Shown here: one piece after another, positions 32,899 to 41,519 of the stretch
How positions within the stretch are numbered: the stretch's first letter is position 1
Layout of the letters: the number at the start of each line of letters is the position of its first letter
DNA from: Virgibacillus phasianinus
GTDB taxonomy: Bacteria > Bacillota > Bacilli > Bacillales > Amphibacillaceae
Assembly: GCF_002216775.1 (NCBI RefSeq)
Contig: NZ_CP022315.1
Span: 3,720,001 to 3,784,000, forward strand
Direction of reading: 5' to 3'
Length of the DNA: 64,000 nt
The notes under the pieces: generated by a model
Databases searched by the model: none
What the model was told of the DNA's origin: nothing
Seen by the model: the letters and a program-made list of their open reading frames with translations, nothing else
Translations under genes and position numbers: made by a program

Positions 32899-33843
32899 AT
32901 GTACACCATTTCAGGGCACCATCATATTTCAATGATTACAAAAGATGCAAAACAAAATAACCATTTCTATCGTGATGTACTTGGTTTACGCCGTGTAAAA
33001 ATGACGGTCAACCAGGATGATCCATCAATGTATCATTTATTTTACGGGGATAAAACAGGAAGTCCAGGCACAGAGTTATCATTTTTTGAAATGCCCCTTG
33101 TTGGACGCACATATCGAGGCACAAATGCCATCACTAAAATAGGTCTGCTTGTACCAGCGAAAGAAAGCTTAACCTTTTGGAAAGCACGATTTGAAGAGCA
33201 CGGTATACAACATAGCGAGATCACAGTATACGCCAACCGGCCTGCCCTGCACTTTGAAGATACTGAAGGCCTGCGAATGGTACTTCTTGCATCAAATGGC
33301 GAGAAAGTTGAACACTGGGAATTATGGGAAAGATCAAACGTACCTGCTGAACATCAAATTCAAGGCATGGGCTCTGTGGAAATAACCGTGCGCAGAATTG
33401 ATAAAATAACAAGGACACTAACAGAGATGTTTGGCTATACTGAAATATCTCGTACAGAGAATGAAGCGATTTTCCAATCCGTACAAGGTGAAGTCTTTGG
33501 AGAAATCGTTGTGAAATATTTAGATGGCCCCGCTGAAAGGCCTGGACGAGGCAGTATTCATCATTTAGCAATTCGTGCCAAAGATGAGGAAGAGCTTGCC
33601 TATTGGGAAGAACAAGTCCGGATACGCGGCTTTCATTCATCTGGCATTGTGGATCGCTACTACTTTAAAAGCCTATATTTCCGCGAATCAAACGGTATCT
33701 TATTTGAAATTGCAACAGACGGGCCTGGGTTCACAATCGACGGTAACATCGCAACATTGGGTGAAGCATTAGATTTACCGCCATTTTTAGAGGACCGTCG
33801 TGCGGAAATTGAAAAAAATCTGAAACCAATTGAGGAGAATTAA
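32899..33843 (+). CDS. VOC-family ring-cleaving dioxygenase (MhqO/MhqA type)
   Basis: The 314-residue protein has two vicinal-oxygen-chelate modules. It begins MYTISGHHHISMITKDAKQN, with metal-ligand histidine, followed by HFYRDVLGLRRVKMTVNQDD, and the second module has GRGSIHHLAIRAKDEEE. Relatives are glyoxalase-fold hydroquinone or catechol dioxygenases in the MhqR regulon. The ATG at 32899 with AATAAGGAGG upstream is preferred over a TTG one codon earlier. It forms an operon with the next two genes. Confidence 0.87.
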   Translation: MYTISGHHHISMITKDAKQNNHFYRDVLGLRRVKMTVNQDDPSMYHLFYGDKTGSPGTELSFFEMPLVGRTYRGTNAITKIGLLVPAKESLTFWKARFEEHGIQHSEITVYANRPALHFEDTEGLRMVLLASNGEKVEHWELWERSNVPAEHQIQGMGSVEITVRRIDKITRTLTEMFGYTEISRTENEAIFQSVQGEVFGEIVVKYLDGPAERPGRGSIHHLAIRAKDEEELAYWEEQVRIRGFHSSGIVDRYYFKSLYFRESNGILFEIATDGPGFTIDGNIATLGEALDLPPFLEDRRAEIEKNLKPIEEN

Positions 33844-33845
33844 CT

Positions 33846-34901
33846 ATGGAACAATATCGCATCAATCCATCAAAAGGCATGGAATTAGGACTATACTCAT
33901 TGGGGGATCATATCCCAAACCCGCTTACAGGTGAGCGTCCTTCAGCTCAACAACGAATTAATGAATTAGTAGAAGCTAGTAAATTAGCGGAACAAGCAGG
34001 TATCGATGTCTTTGGAGTTGGTGAAAGTCATCAAACCTACTTTACTACACAAGCCCATACCGTTGTCTTAGGTGCCATTGCGCAAGCAACAAATAAAATT
34101 AAAATCACAAGCTCAGCAACCGTACTAAGTGTATCTGATCCTGTACGAGTATATGAGGATTTCGCCACCATCGATTTACTTTCAGATGGCCGTGCGGAAA
34201 TTGTTGCTGGCCGAGGGTCCCGTATCGGCGCCTATCACTTGCTAGGCGTTAATTTACAAGATTATGAGGAAATTTTCGAGGAGAAATTAGAACTACTTAA
34301 AAAGTTAAATGAAGAAGAACATGTTACATGGCAAGGCGAATTCCGCGCTCCATTACAAAACGCACAGATTCTGCCGCAGCCAAAAAATGGCTCACTCCCG
34401 ATTTGGCGTGCTGTCGGTGGACCACCTGCGAGTGCCATTAAAGCTGGATTTTTGGGAATTCCAATGATGCTGACTACATTAGGCGGGCCAGCGGTCAACT
34501 TTAAACCTTCTGTTGAGGCTTATAGAGAAGCTGCTGAACAAAAAGGCTTCGATTCAAAAACATTGCCCATTGGGACAACTAGCCTGTTCTATGTTGCAGA
34601 TACTACAAAAGAAGCATTACAAGGCATGTACCCACATATAAATGGTGGTTTCCAATCCATTCGCGGCAGTGGTTATCCAAAACAGCAATTCGCCCAAGCG
34701 CCTGATACACGTGATGCATTAATGGTTGGTAGCAAAGAACAAATCATTGAAAAAATACTTTACCAATATGAGCTTTACGGAATGCAACGCTTTATGGCTC
34801 AAATTGACTTTGGTGGTGTACCATTCAATAAGATTATGAAAAATATTGAAATCATCGGGAACGATATCATCCCAGCCATAAAAAAATATACAGCCAAATA
34901 G
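33846..34901 (+). CDS. LLM-class flavin-dependent oxidoreductase
   Basis: The 351-residue luciferase-like monooxygenase has FGVGESHQTYFTTQAHTVVL, SSATVLSVSDPVRVYEDFAT and AEIVAGRGSRIGAYHL, all typical of the F420/FMN-dependent bacterial luciferase fold. It starts two bases after the dioxygenase stop with GAGGAG inside that gene's end. The reduced flavin is probably supplied by the next gene's product. In this operon it likely oxidises an aromatic or electrophilic compound. Confidence 0.88.
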   Translation: MEQYRINPSKGMELGLYSLGDHIPNPLTGERPSAQQRINELVEASKLAEQAGIDVFGVGESHQTYFTTQAHTVVLGAIAQATNKIKITSSATVLSVSDPVRVYEDFATIDLLSDGRAEIVAGRGSRIGAYHLLGVNLQDYEEIFEEKLELLKKLNEEEHVTWQGEFRAPLQNAQILPQPKNGSLPIWRAVGGPPASAIKAGFLGIPMMLTTLGGPAVNFKPSVEAYREAAEQKGFDSKTLPIGTTSLFYVADTTKEALQGMYPHINGGFQSIRGSGYPKQQFAQAPDTRDALMVGSKEQIIEKILYQYELYGMQRFMAQIDFGGVPFNKIMKNIEIIGNDIIPAIKKYTAK

Positions 34902-34917
34902 AAGGGAGAGAAACAAA

Positions 34918-35484
34918 ATGAGAATTGTAGCATTAGCCGGCTCTATTGTCGGCTCAAAAACAAAAACTGCCACGAAAAAAGTGGTTGAAATGCTTGAAAA
35001 TAAATACCCGCAGCATGAAGTTACACTATTAGATCTAGCTGACTACACATTGGAATTCAGCGATGGTCGCCATTATTTTGAGTATGATGGAGATACAAAA
35101 TACGTTACGGAGACCATTATGTTGGCCGATGCCATTATTATTGGGACGCCAACGTTTCAAGCATCCATTCCAGCAACATTAAAAAATATCTTTGACTTAC
35201 TGCCAGTTAGTGCTTTCCGTGACAACGTAGTTAGTATAATCGTGACTGCCGGTACAGCGAAACATTATTTAATGGTGGAGCAGCAATTAAAGCCGATTTT
35301 AGTGTATATGAAGGCTCAAATTGTCCAGCCTTATGTATTTATCGAAGAAAAGGACATTCACCGGAAAGAAATAATCAATGATGATGTGGTTTTTCGTCTT
35401 GAACGTTTAGTTGAAGATACTGTGCTACTGGCAGAAACCTATAAAAATCTTCAGGCGAACCGAGACGCCAAATATGACTTTTGA
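34918..35484 (+). CDS. NADPH-dependent FMN reductase
   Basis: The 188-residue flavodoxin-fold protein begins MRIVALAGSIVGSKTKTATK, the phosphate-binding loop of the SsuE/azoreductase family, and has IIIGTPTFQASIPATLKNIF and SIIVTAGTAKHYL. It follows the LLM oxidoreductase gene with a GAAGGGAG site and should provide reduced FMN. Direct quinone or azo reduction is another possibility. It ends the MarR-controlled operon. Confidence 0.88.
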   Translation: MRIVALAGSIVGSKTKTATKKVVEMLENKYPQHEVTLLDLADYTLEFSDGRHYFEYDGDTKYVTETIMLADAIIIGTPTFQASIPATLKNIFDLLPVSAFRDNVVSIIVTAGTAKHYLMVEQQLKPILVYMKAQIVQPYVFIEEKDIHRKEIINDDVVFRLERLVEDTVLLAETYKNLQANRDAKYDF

Positions 35485-35541
35485 TAAGCTGCCAAAGTGT
35501 CATAAAACTTGAAAGATGTATTAGCTTAATTAGTAGTACAA

Positions 35542-35662
35542 GAGGCTGGGACATACGTGTTTTTATCAGTAGAAAAATCCGAACTCACCTAAAGTGACGT
35601 AGAAATTAACAGCATCGGTCATATTTTAGGGTATACTTTTCTGATACGTCCTAGCCTTTTTT
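35542..35662 (+). repeat. Short relative of the inverted-repeat element
   Basis: GAGGCTGGGACATACGTG at 35542-35559 and ATACGTCCTAGCC at 35644-35656 form an imperfect inverted repeat resembling the ends of the 600 bp elements. AAAAATCCGAACT near 35574 recalls their internal hairpin. It lies between convergent genes and is followed by a T run, so it can serve as a terminator. Confidence 0.6.
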
Positions 35663-35706
35663 AATTTCTAATTTCAACTAATTTCTTGAAATATGTGCAA
35701 TTACTC

Positions 35707-36126
35707 CTAAAAGTGGCTTGTATTCTTAATCACATATGAGGTAATTTCTTTTATTTTGGAATTTTTTCCTGCACTTGAAAAGTTGTATATGTCACAGAAA
35801 TCATACCGTTTCATTCCTCCTACATTTAACGTACCGTTCACTGCTCCGGTACGTCCATGTGTAATGATGTTTTGGATATGAATTTCATTTATTTTTTTGT
35901 CTTTTCTGTCTACCATCATTTTGACAAATGGTTCTTTTCCCTGAATAACCCTATCACCAATTAAATGCCAGTAAACATCATTTGCAATTTGATTGATCAC
36001 AAAATCCGTATCGCATACAGCAAAGGCTATACTAAATTCTTGAAGCAGCTTTTTTTTAGGCGAGTTCCCGCAATCTTCCTCACATATTATTTTTAGGTCC
36101 CTATATTGTGAAATCGTCGGTTCCAA
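35707..36126 (-). CDS. SnoaL-like (NTF2-fold) protein
   Basis: The 139-residue protein has the cone-shaped NTF2 pattern: LLQEFSIAFAVCDTDFVINQ, then VYWHLIGDRVIQGKEPFVKM, HIQNIITHGRTGAVNGTL, and a final strand YDFCDIYNFSSA. Such proteins are often small isomerases, hydrolases or binding domains. No catalytic assignment can be made. It is a single-gene unit. Confidence 0.7.
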   Translation of the reverse strand: MEPTISQYRDLKIICEEDCGNSPKKKLLQEFSIAFAVCDTDFVINQIANDVYWHLIGDRVIQGKEPFVKMMVDRKDKKINEIHIQNIITHGRTGAVNGTLNVGGMKRYDFCDIYNFSSAGKNSKIKEITSYVIKNTSHF

Positions 36127-36233
36127 AATACCCGCTCCCCTTTCTAATTAACCTTTCTATTTCCTAGTTTATAATACACTTTTACTTCGGTTTCAAAAGA
36201 ATAGTTGTTCCATTCACTGGTGTCATACATTGT

Positions 36234-36953
36234 CTATTGAATGTATTCTAAAGAAACCATACTATTTTCACTCTGTTGGCAACCGTTTGACTGCATTATC
36301 CTCCTCATCGGCAAGTTACCTTTCTTTGTAGCACCCAGATATGACTTTGCATAAAATTCCTTCTGAAGTCTGGATAATCCAATTCTGTGAAGTGCTTTCC
36401 CGTGCCCTTTTCCAAGATGCTTTGGATGAACCCCAATCCAAAACATCCGACCTTCCTGATTGGTGTCAGGTTCAATATGAGGGAACACAAGACCAACCGG
36501 CTCACCGTCAATGATATAAACAGTAAACATTCTATTCACTTGTGAAGGCAATTCAGTCTTCATACTGCTAAGAAACTTTTCCGCTTCTTTAATTTCTACA
36601 CCCATCACTTCTGATAAGAATATTAGTGCCCTCGGTTCAGAAGGTGACCATATTTCGTGTGATGGGGCTTTTATATCTAATTGTTTTGAAAACTTCCTGG
36701 TATAGATTACTCTTTCCCCAACAATCCTCATTCTTTCCTTCGATTTACTCAACCTATGTAGTAGGGTTGCGGGACATTCAACTAATATCCTTTTGCTCCC
36801 ATTCTCTTCGGTTGCTGTTATCAGTTCATCTATAAGTGTATCTATTTCATTAGAATAATCTAATCCATTATGGAAGAATTCTAAACCAATATCAAAATTA
36901 TTTTCAATAACATGAACCCCGACTTTCTTTAGTTGTTGAATTATTTTTTTCAA
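36234..36953 (-). CDS. GNAT-family N-acetyltransferase
   Basis: The 239-residue protein has a non-conserved N-terminal half and a GNAT domain at about 120-235. The domain shows YIIDGEPVGLVFPHIEP, then GRMFWIGVHPKHLGKGHGKA (the acetyl-CoA loop) and LGATKKGNLPMRRIMQSNGC. The substrate is unknown. It is transcribed alone on the minus strand. Confidence 0.8.
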   Translation of the reverse strand: MKKIIQQLKKVGVHVIENNFDIGLEFFHNGLDYSNEIDTLIDELITATEENGSKRILVECPATLLHRLSKSKERMRIVGERVIYTRKFSKQLDIKAPSHEIWSPSEPRALIFLSEVMGVEIKEAEKFLSSMKTELPSQVNRMFTVYIIDGEPVGLVFPHIEPDTNQEGRMFWIGVHPKHLGKGHGKALHRIGLSRLQKEFYAKSYLGATKKGNLPMRRIMQSNGCQQSENSMVSLEYIQ

Positions 36954-36968
36954 TTAAATTCCCCTAAC

Positions 36969-37203
36969 TTAAAGATCTACTTCCAATAACTGTCGTAACT
37001 TATTTAATAAATCCTTATGTTTCTCAATTGTAACCCGGGTTTTTGTAGAGAATTGACCCCGCGTAAAAAGATAAACATACCAACATTTAAAACATTAAAC
37101 ATATATCTTCTGGTTTGATAACCTCTTCATTTTCGGAACAGGTACTCACAGTAAACAAAATTATGGATACTGTTAAAAGAAGTGGGTATTTATAATAATC
37201 CTT
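36969..37203 (-). pseudogene. Decayed small lipoprotein gene
   Basis: Translation of the minus strand gives a lipoprotein-like N-terminus (KDYYKYPLLLTVSIILFTVS, then TCSENEEVIKPED) that lacks a start codon and runs into a stop. In a shifted frame a tail with STKTRVTIEKHKDLLNKLRQ follows and ends at 36969. The pieces look like one gene broken by frameshift and deletion. The family is not recognised. Confidence 0.4.
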
Positions 37204-37274
37204 CTCTCTTACCCTATATAGAATAAAACATCTAAGTAGTAGCAACCTATTTGAATAAGGGAGGTGAACCAGTT

Positions 37275-37715
37275 ATGAAAGGTACTAAAATACTTATACT
37301 TATCCTGATTCTGACATTGTTTATTCCAATACAAACTATGGCATCTTCGCTTGAAAAGTTGCCTGCTTCCGAAACCTCTACACAATGGGAAGTGGTTATT
37401 GATCATCCGGAAAGTGACGAGGTTAAACCTAAACCTGGCGTTTATAATATGTATAGCATGGATATAAAATACGTTGGCGACGAAAACATTAAACTAGTCA
37501 GAGTGGAAGCATATAGAGATGAACCGAACTCACCAATAGAATATGAATTGTTCACTGCTGATTATGAAGAAATGGATGGAAATTTTGAACCTTCTTTCCA
37601 TCATCAAAATTTCCCTTTTTCCGCACAAGCAAAAAAATTAAAAGTTATCATTACCTGGAAAAAGGATCGCAATAATTCTCGTTCCTTTAGAGACGTATTT
37701 GTATTTAGTCAATAA
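37275..37715 (+). CDS. Small secreted protein of unknown function
   Basis: The 146-residue protein starts at 37275 behind GGGAGGTG with MKGTKILILILILTLFIPIQ, a signal peptide probably cleaved after TMA (about residue 24). The mature part is charged and contains YNMYSMDIKYVGDENIKLVR and VIITWKKDRNNSRSFRDVFV, suggesting a beta-rich fold. No family was recognised. It is the only plus-strand gene between 35.5 and 42.2 kb. Confidence 0.65.
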   Translation: MKGTKILILILILTLFIPIQTMASSLEKLPASETSTQWEVVIDHPESDEVKPKPGVYNMYSMDIKYVGDENIKLVRVEAYRDEPNSPIEYELFTADYEEMDGNFEPSFHHQNFPFSAQAKKLKVIITWKKDRNNSRSFRDVFVFSQ

Positions 37716-37759
37716 AGATTTGTTGGGGGGAGGAAGGTTAGGTCCTCCCTTTCCTAATC

Positions 37760-38146
37760 TTGAATTCCTTGCTTCCTTTAATAAACTATATAAGGCCCAT
37801 CATGGTATTCACTATTTAAAACTTATAATTTCGAAAAATGTCTTCTTCATTAAAACCTGGCCTATCGGGAATCACCCTGCTTTTCGAATTTTTCGTTGCA
37901 ACATTTATTTCAACCGTTTTTAAATCTAAATTGGTAAATGAATGATCAATTAATTGCCTAACAGGCATCAGCAAGAAATACAACGAAAGATTTTTCTATG
38001 AATGTCTCTGAGTCCACAATTCTGTTTGTTTTTTAAGGAAAAGAAAGCCATCCTCCTATACTTTCACGACTTCCATCGATTATTTCGTATAATTCCTTTG
38101 GGTGCCTAGATTCCAATATTGAAAGATTAGTTTCCGAATCGATATT
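37760..38146 (-). pseudogene. Remnant of a RimL/YdaF-type N-acetyltransferase
   Basis: The minus strand reads NLSILESRHPKELYEIIDGS, then RESIGGWLSFP and a stop. After frame changes it continues with DHSFTNLDLKTVEINVATKN, KSRVIPDRPGFNEEDIFRNY and a final SLLKEA. This is the start and the acetyl-CoA-binding end of a RimL/YdaF-type acetyltransferase with the middle deleted and several stops. It follows the methyltransferase stop directly. Confidence 0.75.
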
Positions 38147-38717
38147 AACCTATAGTATCGGGAGGTTTTATAGCATCAACGATAAGTGAAACAAAACCAA
38201 GACTCCCATTTTTATTTCTGTGGTCAAAACGCTTTGAACGATAAATAAAGCCTTTACTCTCATCCCATTCCGTAAAATGAAATTCACCATTTTCATCGCA
38301 ATATTCTAGGAGGTTAATGTTAAAACCTGCTTTTTCAAACATGGAAACAAAGGTCTTGTAGTTATGTACAATCTTATGACTCGCCGCTGGATGGTTTTCA
38401 GGACCGGGGCCTCCTACTTGAACTCCATCTTGGTAATCTTCATCAGGAAAAAAACCATCAGGAACCGCACAACGAATATAGCCTCCAGGTTTCAAAAATT
38501 CAAAACAAATCTTTGCAGCTTTTATTCCCTCTTCATAAGATAAATGCTCCCAAACATGTTCGGCTAGTATAGCTTCTAATGAATTAGGCGCAAACTTTTT
38601 TTCCCAGTTAGCACGTTTTAACAAATTTAGTTCTGATTCTTGAGTTTGTATCCAGTTTGGATTGTTATTATGTTCGCCAGCACCAATCACAACTCTTATC
38701 TTTTGATGAGTAATCAT
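38145..38717 (-). CDS. Class I SAM-dependent methyltransferase-like protein
   Basis: The 190-residue protein has VVIGAGEHNNNPNWIQTQES, then SLEAILAEHVWEHLSYEEGI and AAKICFEFLKPGGYIRCAVP, the post-Rossmann motifs of class I methyltransferases of the type often annotated in polysaccharide or small-molecule loci. Motif I is atypical (VIGAGEH). The substrate is unknown. It stands alone on the minus strand. Confidence 0.7.
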   Translation of the reverse strand: MITHQKIRVVIGAGEHNNNPNWIQTQESELNLLKRANWEKKFAPNSLEAILAEHVWEHLSYEEGIKAAKICFEFLKPGGYIRCAVPDGFFPDEDYQDGVQVGGPGPENHPAASHKIVHNYKTFVSMFEKAGFNINLLEYCDENGEFHFTEWDESKGFIYRSKRFDHRNKNGSLGFVSLIVDAIKPPDTIG

Positions 38718-38754
38718 TTCACTATCCCCCCACTATAAATTGCAAATCAATTTA

Positions 38755-39126
38755 TTATCGCTCTAGCTCAATATATTCCCTCAATAACTTCCACTCACCA
38801 TCTTCTTTTCGCCATACAAACATGCATTGAGCGGTAAAAGGCTTTCCATTTATTACATTTGTTTCTCTGCCTACAACTAAACGTTCATTTTTACGTTCAA
38901 TAATAGAAGCCACCTCAAAACTTTTTTCGGCATGATCCATTTGCTTCAGTACTTCGTTCAGATCATAGTCAAAGTAATAAGGATCTGGCTGATCAATTTC
39001 TGAATTAGCCCAGTAGCCCACAAACTTTTTTGACATATATTTTCTAATTCCGTCACCATTTTTACTTGTTAAACCTTCATTCCAAGCTTGAAAATAATCC
39101 TTTAATACCCCTTGTATCTGATCCAT
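38755..39126 (-). CDS. SnoaL/DUF4440-like NTF2-fold protein
   Basis: The 123-residue protein has IQGVLKDYFQAWNEGLTSKN at its N-terminus and CMFVWRKEDGEWKLLREYIE at its end, the typical first helix and last strands of NTF2-like proteins. It is preceded by a GGGAGGAAG ribosome site. The function is unknown; it differs in sequence from the other NTF2-like protein at 35.7 kb. Confidence 0.72.
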   Translation of the reverse strand: MDQIQGVLKDYFQAWNEGLTSKNGDGIRKYMSKKFVGYWANSEIDQPDPYYFDYDLNEVLKQMDHAEKSFEVASIIERKNERLVVGRETNVINGKPFTAQCMFVWRKEDGEWKLLREYIELER

Positions 39127-39179
39127 TGAAAACTTCCTCCCTTTCGCTAGTTACTTCATTTCCGTACAAACTTTTTAAA

Positions 39180-39611
39180 TTAGGTAGTCCTCATCGAGTC
39201 ATCATAACTTACCATACCTGCAAAATTGATAATTAGTATATAAACTGGATAAGCTATCACAGCTCCTATTGCTAGAAGACCAGTTACAGGGTTAGGAGCA
39301 TCTCCTCCATAAGTTATCGGAAATAAGGATGCGAACAGATATACAAAAAGAACGAAATACGGAGCCCAAAGGATGACTGTCCAAAAGCTAGCTTTTCGTC
39401 CATTCATCCACTTTTTTGTTAGGATAATGAATATTATTGAACCTGCTATAATTTCAACAATAATTGTTATTCCAATCAAGGCATTTACTGAGCTTATTTC
39501 CCAATCTGTAAGTCTGCTAATTCTATACACATTTATCATAAGTTCAAGAGGAATAAATATCATAACAGCATACAGGAGACTAACAACATTTAATTTCAGG
39601 AAAAACTTCAT
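39180..39611 (-). CDS. Small integral membrane protein
   Basis: The 143-residue protein has four hydrophobic segments (about 1-25, 43-63, 75-98 and 112-135) and few charged residues. The ATG at 39611 follows GGAGG with an eight-base gap and is preferred over an upstream in-frame start. No family was recognised. It ends with DDSMRTT in the cytoplasm or outside, which cannot be told. Confidence 0.6.
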   Translation of the reverse strand: MKFFLKLNVVSLLYAVMIFIPLELMINVYRISRLTDWEISSVNALIGITIIVEIIAGSIIFIILTKKWMNGRKASFWTVILWAPYFVLFVYLFASLFPITYGGDAPNPVTGLLAIGAVIAYPVYILIINFAGMVSYDDSMRTT

Positions 39612-39692
39612 TGAATAAGCCTCCAATTTTATCTCTCTTCATTTCTTTTGCTACCTTTCTAATTCACAATTTAACCCTCCCCTAGTAAACAA

Positions 39693-40310
39693 CTAAATAA
39701 TCTTCAAAAGTTCATCAAATTTATTAATGGCATAATCATAATTGTTAACCTCTCCAAATCCATAGTTTGCGTAGACAAAGGGGATCCCTGCATATTTTGC
39801 TGCCTTGAGATCACCTTCCGTATCTCCAACGTAGACTGGATTTTTTAAACCATTTCGGTTTATGATTAATCTGATATTTTCTCCTTTGGAAAGTCCGGTT
39901 CTGCCTGGATTCTCATAATCCAGGAAATATTTATCTAATCGGTGAAACTTATAAAAAGCTTCAATATATCCATGCTGGCAATTGCTTACTATATATAGCT
40001 TATATTTCTTTGATAACACGTTAAGAACATTTTCAACATTTTCATATAAACTACCACCGTGTTCGCTTAAATAGTCGCATTCTAATTCACCACACTCATG
40101 TAAAACCTTTTCCTGCATATCTTCGTCTAAATTAGGAAATAGATTTTCACCAATTTCTTTCATTTGGAGCCCCATTGTTCCCTTAAGCTCCTCCTTCGTT
40201 ATTTCTTTATTAACTTGTTTATATTGTTTCATTATTTTATTCCAGGCAATTAACACCGTATCCCTTGAATCCCATAACGTTCCATCTAAATCAAATATAA
40301 TACTGTCCAT
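39693..40310 (-). CDS. HAD-superfamily hydrolase
   Basis: The 205-residue protein starts MDSIIFDLDGTLWDSRDTVL with the nucleophile motif DxDGT. It has the YIVSNCQHGYIEAF motif II serine/threonine region and VYVGDTEGDLKAAKYAGIPF as motif IV, typical of phosphoglycolate phosphatase-like enzymes. The start at 40310 follows a GGGGAT site. The substrate is probably a small phosphoester but is not determined. Confidence 0.85.
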   Translation of the reverse strand: MDSIIFDLDGTLWDSRDTVLIAWNKIMKQYKQVNKEITKEELKGTMGLQMKEIGENLFPNLDEDMQEKVLHECGELECDYLSEHGGSLYENVENVLNVLSKKYKLYIVSNCQHGYIEAFYKFHRLDKYFLDYENPGRTGLSKGENIRLIINRNGLKNPVYVGDTEGDLKAAKYAGIPFVYANYGFGEVNNYDYAINKFDELLKII

Positions 40311-40353
40311 AAAATATCCCCTATACATTAAATTTTTTGATACCTACATTAAT

Positions 40354-40923
40354 CTATATATAATGCATCTTAACCCTGCTCCAAGTATCTTTCCAATTCT
40401 TTTTCATTACACGTTCATTATAAATTGTGCCAAGGTCTGGATGTTCCCTAAAAAAAGATGTAGGCTTTATTTCTAAATTGAGTACATCACTTATTCCACA
40501 AGGGGCAGTTAATATCAGGTTGTCTACCCCGTCCAATTTTACACCTAATGCTGTTGCTGTTTCTGGAAATTTTGAAATTGCATCGACTGAAGATGAGTAA
40601 GGTGGAATGCCATTTGTGATGTGCATTCTTGCTTCATTCTTAACAGACCACGGGACAATTGGGTTTATCTCCATTAACTTTTCTTCTAATCTCTTTTCTT
40701 CCGTTTCATTAAGGTTAGTACGATCAAAATATATGACATCTACATCTGGTGTACGCGTTCTATTCGTAAAATTATGTAACGTGTCCCATATTTTTGATCG
40801 GACAAAGCCAGCACAAATCCACCAATCCGGGAGGTTTAATTGTTTTGCTGCTAGTAATGCATTCATCATCCATTCATCCTGTTTGATTAGTTCAATTATG
40901 TCTTTCTCAGTTTCGATTTTCAT
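40354..40923 (-). CDS. Nucleotidyltransferase-family protein (DUF925/COG3575 type)
   Basis: The 189-residue protein has LPDWWICAGFVRSKIWDTLH, then TRTPDVDVIYFDRTNL with the acidic residues of a minimal nucleotidyltransferase fold, and a C-terminal VMKKNWKDTWSRVK. The family is widespread in bacteria and its reaction is uncertain. The start at 40923 follows GAAGGGGAAG, and the gene overlaps the preceding GNAT gene by 17 bases, so the two are coupled. Confidence 0.8.
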   Translation of the reverse strand: MKIETEKDIIELIKQDEWMMNALLAAKQLNLPDWWICAGFVRSKIWDTLHNFTNRTRTPDVDVIYFDRTNLNETEEKRLEEKLMEINPIVPWSVKNEARMHITNGIPPYSSSVDAISKFPETATALGVKLDGVDNLILTAPCGISDVLNLEIKPTSFFREHPDLGTIYNERVMKKNWKDTWSRVKMHYI

Positions 40924-41479
40924 TAGCTTCCCCTTCGAATCCAAATCTTCCCATAATAATAGTGTTATAAAATTCACCGTCAGATAGAAACCTATCGTTT
41001 TTTAATTGACCTTCAATTTCAAAGCCTAGCTTTTTGTATAGGTTAATCGCCTTATGGTTTGTTTCTAAAACGTGCAGCGTAACTTTTTTAATGCCGTTGG
41101 TATCAGCCCAGGCAAGGGACTCTTTTAAAAGGGTTCTTCCAATACCATATCCCCAGAACTCCTGCAAGACGCATACACCAAATTCTACTTTATGAGAGAA
41201 TCTTTGCAAATATATGCCTTCACATCTGGAGAAACCAACGATTCGTCCATCAACACTCGCTACTAGAAATAAGTTTCTTGAGCTTTCCGTATCTGTTTTT
41301 ATTATCTGTTCGAATCCTTGTACATCGATGTATGCTTCGCCCTTTTCCCTATCCATATTTTCCGTCTCACCATCAATCTGCACCCGTAATTCAGACAAAA
41401 CTTTGGCATCTGCAACTAGTGCCGACCTAATCGTATAATTCAATCCATTAACCTGAAATTCCTGATTGTTTATGATCAT
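40907..41479 (-). CDS. GNAT-family N-acetyltransferase
   Basis: The protein (about 190 residues) has the acetyl-CoA-binding region VEFGVCVLQEFWGYGIGRTL and the following LHVLETNHKAINLYKKLGFE with IEGQLKNDRF, close to RimI/phosphinothricin-type acetyltransferases. The ATG at 41479 with AGGAATGGAG upstream is preferred over one four codons earlier. It overlaps the nucleotidyltransferase-like gene. The substrate is unknown. Confidence 0.83.
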   Translation of the reverse strand: MIINNQEFQVNGLNYTIRSALVADAKVLSELRVQIDGETENMDREKGEAYIDVQGFEQIIKTDTESSRNLFLVASVDGRIVGFSRCEGIYLQRFSHKVEFGVCVLQEFWGYGIGRTLLKESLAWADTNGIKKVTLHVLETNHKAINLYKKLGFEIEGQLKNDRFLSDGEFYNTIIMGRFGFEGEANENRN

Positions 41480-41519
41480 AATTGACTCCATTCCTATTTA
41501 TATATATAAAGCAATCACC

